Assembly: GCF_000178375.1 (NCBI RefSeq)
Contig: NZ_ADNC01000004.1
Location: forward strand, 1 to 43,770
Origin: Mycoplasmopsis alligatoris A21JP2
GTDB taxonomy: Bacteria > Bacillota_I > Bacilli_A > Mycoplasmatales > Metamycoplasmataceae
Reading direction: 5' to 3'
Length of the DNA stretch: 43,770 nucleotides
Under the pieces are notes generated by a model. That model had not been told where the DNA came from and did not search any database. It worked only from the letters and a program-made list of their open reading frames with translations. This document shows positions 1 through 9,343 of this stretch, in pieces (the first letter of the stretch is position 1; each line of letters begins with the position of its first letter). The position numbers and the translations under genes are program-made.

Positions 1-1649
1 ATAACGACTTTGAAGTTTATGAAGATAATAAAAATATTGATAATTTTAAATTCTTAATATCTCAATCAATTTTATGTACAGATGCAACAATTCATTTGAA
101 TAAAGATAACACTTTTGAAATGGTTGGAGATCCTACTGAAACTGGTTTATTAATGAATGGTTACAAAATAAACTTAATTAAAGAAGAATTATTAAAAATT
201 AATAATAAAATTCATTCTTTACCTTTTGATTCAGACCGTAAAATGATGTCCGTTTTAATCGCTGGTAAAGACGAAAATTATATTATTACTAAAGGTGCTC
301 CAGATGTTGTTTTAAACAATTGTACAAAAGCTTCTAAATTAGCTTTAGACAAAAATGAAGATTGAGCAAATCAATCATTTAGAGTTTTAGCCTTTGCTAT
401 TAAAAAAGTTGCCAAAAGTAAAAAAGAATTAAACTTTGAAGATGAAAAAGATCTTGAATTTATAGGACTCATTGCTATGATGGATCCTCCAAGAGCAAAC
501 GTTAAAATAAGTATCGATGAAGCAAAAAGTGCTGGTATAAAGCCAGTTATGATAACAGGAGACCACTTAACCACTGCTACTGCTATTGCAAAAAGTTTAG
601 GTATTTATAATCCCGGTGATAAAGCAATTACTGGAGCACAATTAAGCGCAATGAGCCAAGAAGAATTAGAAAGAGAAGTTAAATCAATTTCCGTTTATGC
701 TCGTGTAAATCCTGAAGATAAATTAAGAATTGTAAAAGCTTGACAATTCCATAACCAAGTTGTTGCCATGACAGGTGATGGAGTAAATGATGCTCCTGCT
801 CTTAAAGCAAGTAATGTTGGTTGTGCAATGGGAATTACTGGAACTGATGTTTCAAAACAAGCTTCAGATGTAATTTTAACAGATGATAATTTTAATACTA
901 TTGTTAAAGCCATTAAAGGTGGAAGACAAACGTTTGATAAAATTAAAACTGTTATTTTAAATTTATTAGTTTCAAGTTTAACTGAAATTATAGTTATGTT
1001 AATTGGGCTCTTTGCTTTTAGATTCATTTTCTTTGATACTATTGGAAAAGAAACTGAATTCTGAGTGCTATCTGCTTCTCAATTATTGTGAATTAACTTA
1101 TTAACACACGGTTTACCTGCAATCGCCCTTGGATTAGTCGATTCGGGAAAAAATGTTATGAATCGTAACCCTTATGATAAAAACGAAAATATATTTGCTA
1201 GAGGAATGGGAATAAACGTTATTATTCAATCGGTAATTTTATCTCTATTATCATTATTATCCTATGCCATTGTTGGAATGGTTGCAAAACAAAACAATGT
1301 TACAGGTACAGATTTTGTTAAATTAACTTCAACTGCTTGTTTTGTAACACTAGGACTAGCAGCATCACTAAACTCACTTAATTTAATGAGTGATAAAAGC
1401 ATTTTTAGAGTAAGTGTAAATAAATATAAATTAGTATATTTAGCTTCATTTTTCTCATTTGCCTGTGTATTGTTTGCGGCATTTGTTCCAGGAATAAGAA
1501 GTGCATTTAAAATGTTTGACATATCAGCATTTAATGATTCATATCTATTAATATATTGATTATTACCTGTTTTATTAGGATTTGGTTTAATAGTTTCAAA
1601 TGAATTTATTAAATTTGGATTACTAATAAAAGAAAAATATCAAAAATAA
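1..1649 (+). CDS. Type II (Ca/Mg-type) P-type cation-transporting ATPase, C-terminal part
   Basis: The gene enters from outside the window; about 549 residues are visible, so the A domain and the DKTG phosphorylation site are missing. Reading TGA as Trp gives one open frame to TAA at 1647. Visible are the nucleotide-binding-domain motifs [16 protein letters not shown] and KGAPDVV, the P-domain motifs DPPR, MITGDH and [13 protein letters not shown], then hydrophobic segments matching M5-M10. This is a membrane pump that moves a cation using ATP through an aspartyl-phosphate. In M5 the Glu of the Ca-ATPase pattern is kept (SSLTE), but in M6 the usual TDGLPA reads THGLPA (His codon at 1107-1109), so the transported ion is uncertain. 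A terminator follows directly. Family confidence is high; substrate is not known. Confidence 0.93.
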
Positions 1650-1656
1650 CCTTAAG

Positions 1657-1682
1657 TCTAATCATTTGATTAGATTTTTTTA
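1657..1682 (+). terminator. Intrinsic terminator after the P-type ATPase
   Basis: A 7-bp stem (TCTAATC / GATTAGA) with a 4-nt loop is followed by seven T, starting 7 nt after the ATPase stop codon. Confidence 0.8.
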
Positions 1683-1711
1683 TACTTTTGCTCAATTGAA
1701 ACATTTCCACA

Positions 1712-1744
1712 CTAACTTATGAAAAAAATTTCATAAACGTTAGA
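1712..1744. promoter_or_regulatory. Imperfect palindrome upstream of the nitroreductase promoter
   Basis: CTAACTTATGAAA and TTTCATAAacgTTAG form an inverted repeat (8 bp perfect, plus TAAC/GTTA arms offset by two bases) around an A-rich centre. It lies 17-48 nt before the -10 box of the nitroreductase gene, so it covers the -35 region. It could be an operator for a redox- or stress-responsive repressor or only a hairpin; no T-run follows it. Confidence 0.35.
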
Positions 1745-1756
1745 AAAAAAGCAAAA

Positions 1757-1765
1757 TGCTAAAAT
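1757..1765 (+). promoter_or_regulatory. Extended -10 promoter of the nitroreductase gene
   Basis: TGCTAAAAT (extended -10 form TGnTAAAAT) lies 29 nt before the chosen ATG. The same nine bases occur upstream of pyk on the other strand, so this looks like the host's strong promoter form. Confidence 0.55.
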
Positions 1766-1794
1766 TAAAATACATAGAAAAAATAGGAGAATAT

Positions 1795-2538
1795 ATGAAA
1801 AATCAAGTAATCGAATTATTAAAAAATCGTTCATCTGTAAGAGAGATGACACATACAAAATTAAACGATGATGAAATTAATGCACTAAAAGAAGCTATTA
1901 ACTCATCTGCTACATCAATGAGCAGAGTTTCAGCTAGTGCAATTATTATTACTGATCAAAAAATTAAAGAACAAATTAAAGAACAATGTGGATTTAGTGG
2001 ACAAGAACATTTAAGCACATCAGCAGCTATTGTAATTTTTTGTTTAGATCAAACACGCGCTAAGTACGCAGCAAAGAAAAAAGGTTTAGAAATTGATACA
2101 ACAAATTTAGAAAACTTTTTACAAGCTTTTGGAGATGCCTACATAATGGCAACAAACGCTTCAGTAGCAGCTAATGCATTAGGTTATGGAACAGTTTATT
2201 TAGGTGGAATGAGATTTTTTGACATTCCTGAGTTTATACAAAAAACATATAATTTAGATAAAAATATTATGCCAGTTCTAGGTTTAGCAATCGGTAAAGC
2301 TGCTAGCCAAAAAAAATATCATCCATATCACATCAACAAAACCTTTGTTGATGGATATGATCAAGAGGTTGTTTATAAAGAATTGGAACAATTCAATAAA
2401 GATGAAATAGAATTTTTAGGAGAAGAATTTTTCAAATATTCATATATGGAATCAGTGCCAAAAAGTTACAAATTTAATTTAACCGAAAAATATGAAAAAT
2501 ATTTAAAAGACTTATTAAACTACAATTCAAAGAAATAG
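1795..2538 (+). CDS. Nitroreductase family protein (NfsA/FRP-like)
   Basis: A 247-residue flavin-dependent oxidoreductase, probably FMN-bound and NAD(P)H-using. The N-terminal motif KNRSSVREMT is the phosphate-contacting RxSxR-type segment of nitroreductases, and the central stretch DAYIMATNASVAANALGYGTVYLGGMR is the usual helix and glycine-rich signature of the NfsA/FRP group. The ATG at 1795 is preferred over an upstream in-frame ATG at 1756 because AGGAG sits 6 nt before it and because the upstream ATG lies inside the predicted -10 box. It is a single-gene unit with its own promoter and terminator, convergent with the pst operon. The natural substrate cannot be told from sequence. Confidence 0.88.
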   Translation: MKNQVIELLKNRSSVREMTHTKLNDDEINALKEAINSSATSMSRVSASAIIITDQKIKEQIKEQCGFSGQEHLSTSAAIVIFCLDQTRAKYAAKKKGLEIDTTNLENFLQAFGDAYIMATNASVAANALGYGTVYLGGMRFFDIPEFIQKTYNLDKNIMPVLGLAIGKAASQKKYHPYHINKTFVDGYDQEVVYKELEQFNKDEIEFLGEEFFKYSYMESVPKSYKFNLTEKYEKYLKDLLNYNSKK

Positions 2539-2563
2539 TTTTTAACTATAAAAAAGCCAAACA

Positions 2564-2589
2564 AAATTAGGTTCTAATCCTAATTTTTT
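2564..2589 (+). terminator. Intrinsic terminator after the nitroreductase gene
   Basis: AAATTAGG pairs with CCTAATTT across a 7-nt loop, and the 3' arm runs into six T. Confidence 0.75.
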
Positions 2590-2600
2590 AATTAACAAAT

Positions 2601-2622
2601 AAAAAAGACACATAAATGCGCC
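2601..2622 (-). terminator. Probable terminator of the pst operon
   Basis: On the minus strand GGCGCA-TTTA-TGTGTC forms a 6-bp stem with two G-T pairs, followed by six T, 20 nt after the phoU stop. Confidence 0.5.
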
Positions 2623-2641
2623 TTTAAGATTATGATATAAA

Positions 2642-3325
2642 CTAAATTTTTTTATTTTTAACAAAGAAATCAGGATCTTTAATAAAGACAAAGTTTTCAA
2701 GAATATTACGATAATGATCAACTGTACGATCTAGATTTTTTAAAACTGTAATAAATTCTAAAAGAGCTTCATTTTTTGCTTTATTTTTAGGATCAATTTC
2801 ATTATAAGACTCATATAATTTAGCTTTATATAAGTTAAAAAAGTTTTCTGATTGTGTTATACAATTATTATAATTACCCATAACTGAATAGTTTTCAAGA
2901 GCATCTGCAATAATTTTGGCATATTCTTGAACTCTTTTTTCTAGCTCTGTAATAGTCTGTTTAATAAAGTCGCTAATATCTTCATGTCTTGATTTAAACT
3001 GAGCAATTCTTTGTGCATGATCACAAATTCTTTCTAAGTCAAAAATCGAGTTAATTATTCCTATAACAAAACGTAAATGGTTTGCTCTAGGCGCTTCTTT
3101 AGAAATAAATCAAATGGCATCTTCTAATAAAATTGCATGTAAATGATTTGATTTTACTTCAAGGGAAGCTATTTCTTCTTGATATTTTTCTACTATCATT
3201 GCATCATTTAAATTTGATGAGTACATTTCCTTAACAAGCTTGTGCATAGTCATAGAATGTTCCACATATTTCATAAAATCTCTTTTTAAGATTTTTTCTT
3301 CTTCTTTAACTAATTCGTAATTCAT
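2642..3325 (-). CDS. phoU: PhoU-like phosphate transport regulator
   Basis: A 227-residue, largely helical protein beginning MNYELVKEEEKILKRDF and containing the repeated helical pattern typical of PhoU (for example RICDHAQRIAQF, whose D-H pair recalls the metal-binding E/DxxxD motifs). Two TGA codons interrupt it under the standard code but read as Trp. PhoU proteins are peripheral partners of the Pst transporter that restrain phosphate uptake. No PhoR/PhoB-type genes are seen here, so a role directly on the transporter is more likely than transcriptional signalling. It follows pstB by 3 nt and is the last gene of the operon. Confidence 0.88.
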
Positions 3326-3328
3326 AAA

Positions 3329-4201
3329 TTAACCTATCTTTCCATTAATATATTCTTGTGTTTTAGTATTTTGAGGATTTGTAAACAATTTTTTAGTTTT
3401 ATTAGCTTCTATAATTTCACCATTATAAAAGAAAACAGTATCATCGCTTATTCTTTGTGCTTGACTCATTGAGTGAGTAACAATTATTATGGTGTAATTT
3501 TTTTTCAATTTTAAGATTAAATTTTCTACTTTTGTTGTGGCTATAGGATCAAGCGCACTTGTTGGTTCATCCATTAAAATAACTTCTGGATTAAGTGCTA
3601 TTGCTCTAGCTATACATAATCTTTGTTGTTGTCCACCACTTAGATCAGTTCCAAATTTATTTAAATTATCTTTTACTTCTTCTCATAGTCCAACATCTTT
3701 AAGTGTGCTTTCGACTATTTCATTAATTTTTGCTTCATCCTTTTGTCCTTGCGCACGAAGGGGAAAAGCAATATTTTCTTTTATTGACAAAGGAAATGGT
3801 GTAGGGATTTGAAAGATCATTCCAACATTTGTACGTAGTTTTAGATTATCTACATTTCCATGTCTAATGTTTTGACCTTCATAGTAAACATCACCATCAA
3901 GTTTTACTCCTTCAAGTAAATCTAACATTTTATTTAGAGATTTTAACATTGTACTTTTTCCACAACCAGAAGGTCCTATAAATGAAGTAACAACACCCTT
4001 TTTAATATCTAAATTTATATTTTTTAAGGCTTGTTTTTTGTTTTTATACATCGCAAAAAAGTTTCTTATTTCAAAAACATTTTTTTCATTATGTTTTTCA
4101 TAATGTGCTTTAATATCGATAGTTTGGTCGTTTTTCTTTTTAAATTTCGTTTTTATTTTTTCAAAAAATGAATTACTTGATTTGAAAATTGAATTAGCCA
4201 T
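3329..4201 (-). CDS. pstB: Phosphate ABC transporter ATP-binding protein PstB
   Basis: A 290-residue ATPase that powers phosphate import at the inner face of the membrane. Walker A is GPSGCGKST (about residues 76-84), the signature is LSGGQQQR, and Walker B with the following loop reads [13 protein letters not shown], the last part typical of PstB. It has about 40 extra N-terminal residues before the core compared with short bacterial PstB. The ATG at 4201 has AAGGAG upstream and overlaps the stop of the pstC-pstA fusion gene by 8 nt, so translation is likely coupled. One internal TGA reads as Trp. Confidence 0.95.
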
Positions 4202-6062
4202 TTGAACTCCTTTTTTTGTTAATATATTGAACAGTTTTAGGGATTATAAAACTTGTTAATAATACTAAAAATAATATTAATAGTAGTGCAATAAATGCAC
4301 TTTCAAGCATAATATCATGCGAATGAATTGTATTAGAATTTATTTGTGCCAAAATTCTTGTTGTTAATGTTTGACCTCAAAGATTTATTCCAAAAGTATT
4401 AGATGAAGTTAAACCGGCTGTTAAATAAAGTGGTGCAGTTTCAGCTATTACTCTACCTATACCTAAAATTAGTACATTAAGAATATAAACAAAAGCTTGT
4501 GGAATTAGAATTTTAAATATAAATTCATTTTTCTGAATTCCTAAGGCTATTGCATTGTCACGGTAATGACTTGGAACAAATTCAAAAGATTGTTGAATTC
4601 CACGAATAAAGTTAGTTAGAATCACAAGTGCTATAGTTAATGCTCCAGCAATCAATGAATTAGACATTCTACCACCAGCACTTAATCCTAATGTTTGAAT
4701 AAAAAACGTTAAACCAAAGATACCAAATACAATGCTAGGTGTTGAACCTAATGCATCTATTAAAAATAAAAGCAATGTTTTCATTTTTTTATTTTTAAGA
4801 TATTCTGAAATGTAAATTGCAACAAATAACGCAACTGGAAAGGCAATTATTACACTTATAAAAATAATTAAAATTGTATTTACTAATGCTCTACCTGTTG
4901 AATCTGCTTCAAAACTAAAGACTGTTGAACTTGGCATCAATATTGAATTAAATCCATTAAATAAAATATAAATTATTATTCATGCAATAAAAGCTATTGT
5001 TGTTAAAACGCTAATAATTTCCAAACTTAATTTGTATTTTTCATATATTTGTCAACCAGAATTTTTTGTTATTAATGTGCTTTTTGAAAGTTTTTTCTTA
5101 ACAGCTAAAACTGTTTTATTCGGTAATCACATTACAAAACTAATTAATTTTAAGTGAAATGTTTTTAGTCATATAAACTTTGCTTGACTTTTAGGTTTAA
5201 TCATATAGTGTGCAAATCCATTAATTAACATTGTTATTATAAAAAGTAATAATCCAAAGAAATACAATATTCCTCTAAGTGATTCACCACCATTTTCAGC
5301 AAAAAAGTTATATGAAATTATTGCTCCAATACTTTTAAGACCGCTTTCTCAAAAACTTTTAAAAGTATCGTTAAAAATATTGTTATAGTTTTGGCTTGTA
5401 AGTATAAAGTTTAGAGCCATTGTTTCACCTATTGCACGCCCAATAGAGAGTAAAACTCCTAAATAAATAGCTGATGAAACATCTTTTTTAACTATTTTAT
5501 AGATAGTTTTGGTTTTTGTAATACCTAGAGCTAGTGAATTATCATATATTTTTACATTCGAACTTTTAAATGCATTATATGAATAAGAAACTATTGTAGG
5601 TAAAATCATAAATGAAAGCATAATCGAACCATTTATTATGTTTAATGTAGTTTTTAAATTTAAAACATAACTTAATACAGGACCTAATGCTTCTAGAGCA
5701 AATATCCCAAAGATTACCGAAGGAAATCCAGCAAGTAGATCTATTATGATTCGTAAAGTTTTTGAATATTTTTCTTTAACTCTATAAACTAGAAAAACAC
5801 TACATTTAATTCCTATTGGAACAGAAATTAAAATTGCTAAGGAGACAATAACTATAGTAACTAAAAGCGGCAATCAAATTCCTGCTTTATCATTATTCAA
5901 GTTAAAATCTAATGATAAAATACTTCATTTATAATGTGCTATCCCAGGGATTGAATAATAAATTATAGTAACTAAAATTGCTAAAAATGAAAGAATAATT
6001 GATCAAGCAAAAATTGAACTACTAAAATTTAAAATTTTATTTTTAATTTGTTTTACTTTCAT
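4194..6062 (-). CDS. pstA: Fused phosphate ABC transporter permease PstC-PstA
   Basis: One uninterrupted code-4 frame of 622 residues joins two permease domains. The first (about residues 1-290) is PstC-like, with LLAGFPSVIFGIFAL and a later SSAIYLGVLLSIGRAIGETMA. The second (about 375-622) is PstA-like, with LIDALGSTPSIVFGIFGL, RDNAIALGIQKNEF and IGRVIAETAPL. A middle stretch (about 290-375) carries extra hydrophobic helices and a basic loop. I checked the join between the domains and found no TAA or TAG. Together the halves form the membrane channel for phosphate. The start ATG overlaps the pstS stop by one base (TAATG), and the end overlaps pstB by 8 nt. A comparable long fused PstA is known in M. 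genitalium and M. pneumoniae. Confidence 0.9.
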
Positions 6063-7189
6063 TATTCTACCCCATATTTTTTAAGACTAATATCATCAAT
6101 TCAAAAGTTATTTAAATTAGCTTTTAGATCGTCTAAATTAAAATCTTCTTTTAACGTATTAGGCTTATACATAGATGATAAAGCATCTTTATCTAATTTA
6201 ACTATTCCAAAATCTTGATAAATTTTTTCTATTTCGGAGTCTTGATTAAATAAAACTCATTCTATTAATTCTTTTGTACTTTGTGATTCATTAGTTGACA
6301 AAATTAAATTAAAAGGTCTATATCAAGCGTAAGTTTTGTTTTTAACATTATCAAAAGTAGCTTCAATTGTGTCTTTATCGTTTTGATAGTAAAAAACACT
6401 AAATCCATCTTTTTCAATTCTTTCTTTATTTGATAAAACAAAACCTAACGATAAATAGATTATTGAGCCTTCCGCTTGTCCATCCTTGTTAAAAATTCCA
6501 TATGCTTCAGAATTTGATTCAGATGTTGTTTTTGTATGTATTCCATAATTCTTTTTACCTAAAAGAGTTTGATTTGTTAAGTCATCGTTTTTAATTCCTT
6601 TAAAACCGCTGGATAAATAAAATGCTTCAGCTGTTCCAGAAGTATTTGCTGCTCCATCTCTAGCAAAAGGTTTTAAATGAATCTCTGAATATTTTTTCTG
6701 TGCATTAAATTCACTTAAATATACTTTTTCATGACCTGCAAACGCTTTATATAAATTTCCTATATTTTCCTTTGAAACAGTGAATTTAGTATCTTTTGGT
6801 AACTTTGCAACAATAGCAATTCCTTCATTTCCGATAGTCACAGTTTTTAATTGTTTTTCTTTTCAGTTTTTCATCAAATCTTTGCTTGTTTCAACAGTAT
6901 GCTTAGGAGATTTTGATGACATACCAATATTAATTTTTCCATTTGCTACAGCATTTATTCCATGCCCAGAACCACCTGCAACAACTCCTATTTCTAGTTT
7001 ATTTGTCTTGCTATAAATGTTTGATAGTGAACTAAAAAAAGGCTGCACACCACTAGAACCAGCGGCAGATACAACCTTTATATTAATTCATGTGGTAGAA
7101 AATAGCGCCACTATTCCACCAACAGTAGCAAGACTCAGCACCGATGAAAGAATAATCTTTCATTTAATTTTTGTCCTAAATCTTTTCAT
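6062..7189 (-). CDS. pstS: Phosphate-binding protein PstS, membrane-anchored
   Basis: A 375-residue substrate-binding protein. Phosphate-binding loops of the PstS family are visible: AAGSSGVQPFF after the N-terminal helix, GGSGHGINAVANGKINIGMSSKSP, and RDGAANTSGTAEAF in place of the usual RxxGSGT. The N-terminus is basic with one hydrophobic helix (about residues 11-32), but there is no cysteine lipobox, so it is probably held by an uncleaved signal anchor rather than as a lipoprotein. An ATG at 7195 is also in frame; 7189 is preferred because a -10 box ends 8 nt before it, which suggests a leaderless mRNA. No Shine-Dalgarno sequence is seen. First gene of the pst operon. Confidence 0.88.
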
Positions 7190-7196
7190 ATGCATT

Positions 7197-7205
7197 ATTT
7201 TAACA
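7197..7205 (-). promoter_or_regulatory. Extended -10 box of the pst operon, next to the lepA terminator
   Basis: On the minus strand TGTTAAAAT begins within the T-run of the lepA terminator and ends 7 nt before the pstS ATG at 7189. Transcription would start at or next to the A of that ATG. A TTGATT lies 14 nt upstream of the hexamer, a short spacing for a -35 element. Confidence 0.5.
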
Positions 7206-7227
7206 AAAAAAGACCTAATCAAGGTCT
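7205..7227 (-). terminator. Intrinsic terminator of lepA
   Basis: On the minus strand AGACCT-TGATT-AGGTCT is followed directly by six more T, 9 nt after the lepA stop. Confidence 0.8.
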
Positions 7228-7235
7228 AAATAAAA

Positions 7236-9035
7236 TTATTTTTTTGGATCTATATTCGTCTTTAATATAGATAAAAAAGCTTCTTGAGGAACCTCTATAC
7301 TTCCAAGAGATTTCATTCTTTTTTTACCTTCTTTTTGTTTTTTAAGTAATTTTTGTCTACGGGTAGGATCTCCACCATATAATTTAGCTGTAACATCTTT
7401 TCTAAATGCTTTAATTGTTTCACGAGCAATTATTTTTCCACCAATAGTTGCCTGAACAGGAACTTCAAAGTTTTGTCTTGGAATTGCATTTTTTAATTTT
7501 TCACACAATTCTCTAGCAGCTGGATAAGCACGATCTTTATGAGTTATAATTGAAAAAGCATCAATTTTATCAGAATTTAAAAGAATATCAACTTTTACCA
7601 AATCACTTGTTTTATAGCCAATTAAGTTATATTCAAATGATGCATAACCTTTAGTAGTTGATTTTAGACGATCAAAAAAGTCAAATATAGTTTCAGCTAA
7701 AGGCATTTGGTAGACTAATTTAGAACGTTTAGAATCTACATATTCTAAGTTAATGTAAATACCTCTTTTTGATTGACAAAGCTCCATAACATTTCCTATG
7801 TATTCGTTTGGAACGAAAATATTTGCTTCAATAAATGGTTCTTCGATATATTCAATATAAGTACGATCTGGAAGTAAAGTAGGATTTGAAATTAACTCAA
7901 TTTCACCATTTGTTTTATAAACTTTGTATTCAACACTAGGACTTGTTGCAATAATAGCTATATTGTATTCACGATCAAGTCTTTCTTGCAAAATTTCCAT
8001 ATGTAGCATTCCTAAAAACCCTACACGGAAACCAAATCCTAATGCTTTTGATGTTTCTTGTTCTCATGTTATTGATGAATCACTTAATGAAATTTTTTCT
8101 AAACTTTCTTTAAGTTCCATGTAATCACGTGTATCAACTGGATAAAAACCGGTATACACCACTGGTTTCATTTTTTTATAACCTGGTAGTGATTCAGCAG
8201 TAGGATTATCAACTAATGTTATAGTATCTCCAACACTAACTTCTTTAGCATCACGAATAGCCGCTGAAACTCATCCAACTTCTCCTGCTCTAAGAGCATC
8301 TTTTTTGGTTTCATGAGGATTTCTTACCCCTAAATCTATTACATGATGCTCTGCATTATTTGACATAAATTTAAAACGATCATTAGGTTTTAAAACACCT
8401 TGAAAAATTCTAACAAGCATAACTACACCACGATAAGGATCAAAGTAACTATCAAAAATTAAAGCTTTTAAAGGTTTATCATCATCTGCATCTTTAGGAC
8501 TAGGAATATATTTTACAATTGCTTCAAGCACATTTTCTACGCCTAAACCTGTTTTAGCTGAAACTAAAACTGCATTTTCTGTTGAAATTCCAATAACGTT
8601 TTCAATTTCTTCTTTAACAGCTTCTATATCAGCGCTTGGTAAATCAATTTTATTAATAACCGGAATTATTTCTAAATCATTTTCTATTGCTAAATAAACA
8701 TTAGCTAAAGTTTGCGCTTCAATTCCTTGAGTTGCATCGACTATTAATAAAGCACCTTCACTAGCAGCTAGAGAACGAGAAACTTCATAAGTAAAATCGA
8801 CATGACCTGGCGTATCAATTAAATGAAAAGTATAATCCTTGTATTTTAATTGCACAGCATTTAGTTTGATAGTGATTCCACGTTCTTTTTCTAAATCCAT
8901 TTGATCTAAAAATTGTTCTTTTAGATCCCTTTTAGCAACTGTACCAGTCAATTCTAAAATTCTGTCTGCTAAAGTACTTTTTCCATGGTCAATATGAGCA
9001 ATAATTGAGAAATTTTTAAGTTTTGTTTTTATCAT
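7236..9035 (-). CDS. lepA: Elongation factor 4 (LepA)
   Basis: A 599-residue translational GTPase, the normal length for LepA, which acts on stalled or mispositioned ribosomes. The G1 motif AHIDHGKST is near the N-terminus, followed by the switch motif DTPGHVDF and NKIDLPSAD (G4). The C-terminal half carries the LepA-type stretches [19 protein letters not shown] and [25 protein letters not shown]. Two TGA codons between the halves read as Trp. The start [21 protein letters not shown] fits the family; there is no Shine-Dalgarno sequence and a TATAAT ends 11 nt before the ATG, so the mRNA leader would be only a few bases. Confidence 0.97.
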
Positions 9036-9045
9036 AAGTATTTAA

Positions 9046-9051
9046 ATTATA
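9046..9051 (-). promoter_or_regulatory. -10 box of lepA (near-leaderless)
   Basis: A perfect TATAAT on the minus strand has 10 nt between it and the lepA ATG; the expected transcript would start within about 4 nt of the start codon. Confidence 0.5.
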
Positions 9052-9316
9052 CAAATTGTTTAAAATAAGATAAATATTTTATATAAGATTAAATTTAAGT
9101 TTTAAGCAATAAAGAAAATAGTAATTTTTTAAACATAAATTAGTTAATAAGTATTTTTTAATTCAAATAAAAGAATTACTAGCATAAATTACTTAATAAA
9201 AATTAAGAAAATTCGCTTTTGTTTATGAAAATTATAAGAATTAAGCTAAGAAATTTTTATTTTTATAGTTATTTTTGCTTTATATTAATAAAATTTTAAG
9301 AAATATATAACTCATA

Positions 9317-9322
9317 TATAAT
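9317..9322 (+). promoter_or_regulatory. -10 box of the first MIB gene
   Basis: TATAAT lies 21 nt before the ATG, with AAAGGAGAG as ribosome binding site. The arrangement TATATAAT, then AAAGGAGAG, then ATG is repeated at the second MIB gene. Confidence 0.5.
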
Positions 9323-9343
9323 ATAAAAAAGTAAAGGAGAGCT

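Larger units (their letters stand above)
9036..9343. other. 308-nt intergenic region between lepA and the first MIB gene
   Basis: Very AT-rich, with divergent promoters at its ends: TATAAT of lepA at 9046-9051 (-) and TATAAT of the MIB gene at 9317-9322 (+). I see no RNA gene, reading frame or clear palindrome between them. Confidence 0.6.

Noticed and set aside
5349..5873. Separate pstC gene and separate pstA gene
   Set aside because: I read the bases between them in frame and found only Trp-TGA codons, no TAA or TAG, so they form one fused gene.
9036..9343. Small RNA gene in the lepA-MIB spacer
   Set aside because: I found no stable hairpin, conserved RNA motif or terminator in the spacer beyond the divergent promoters.
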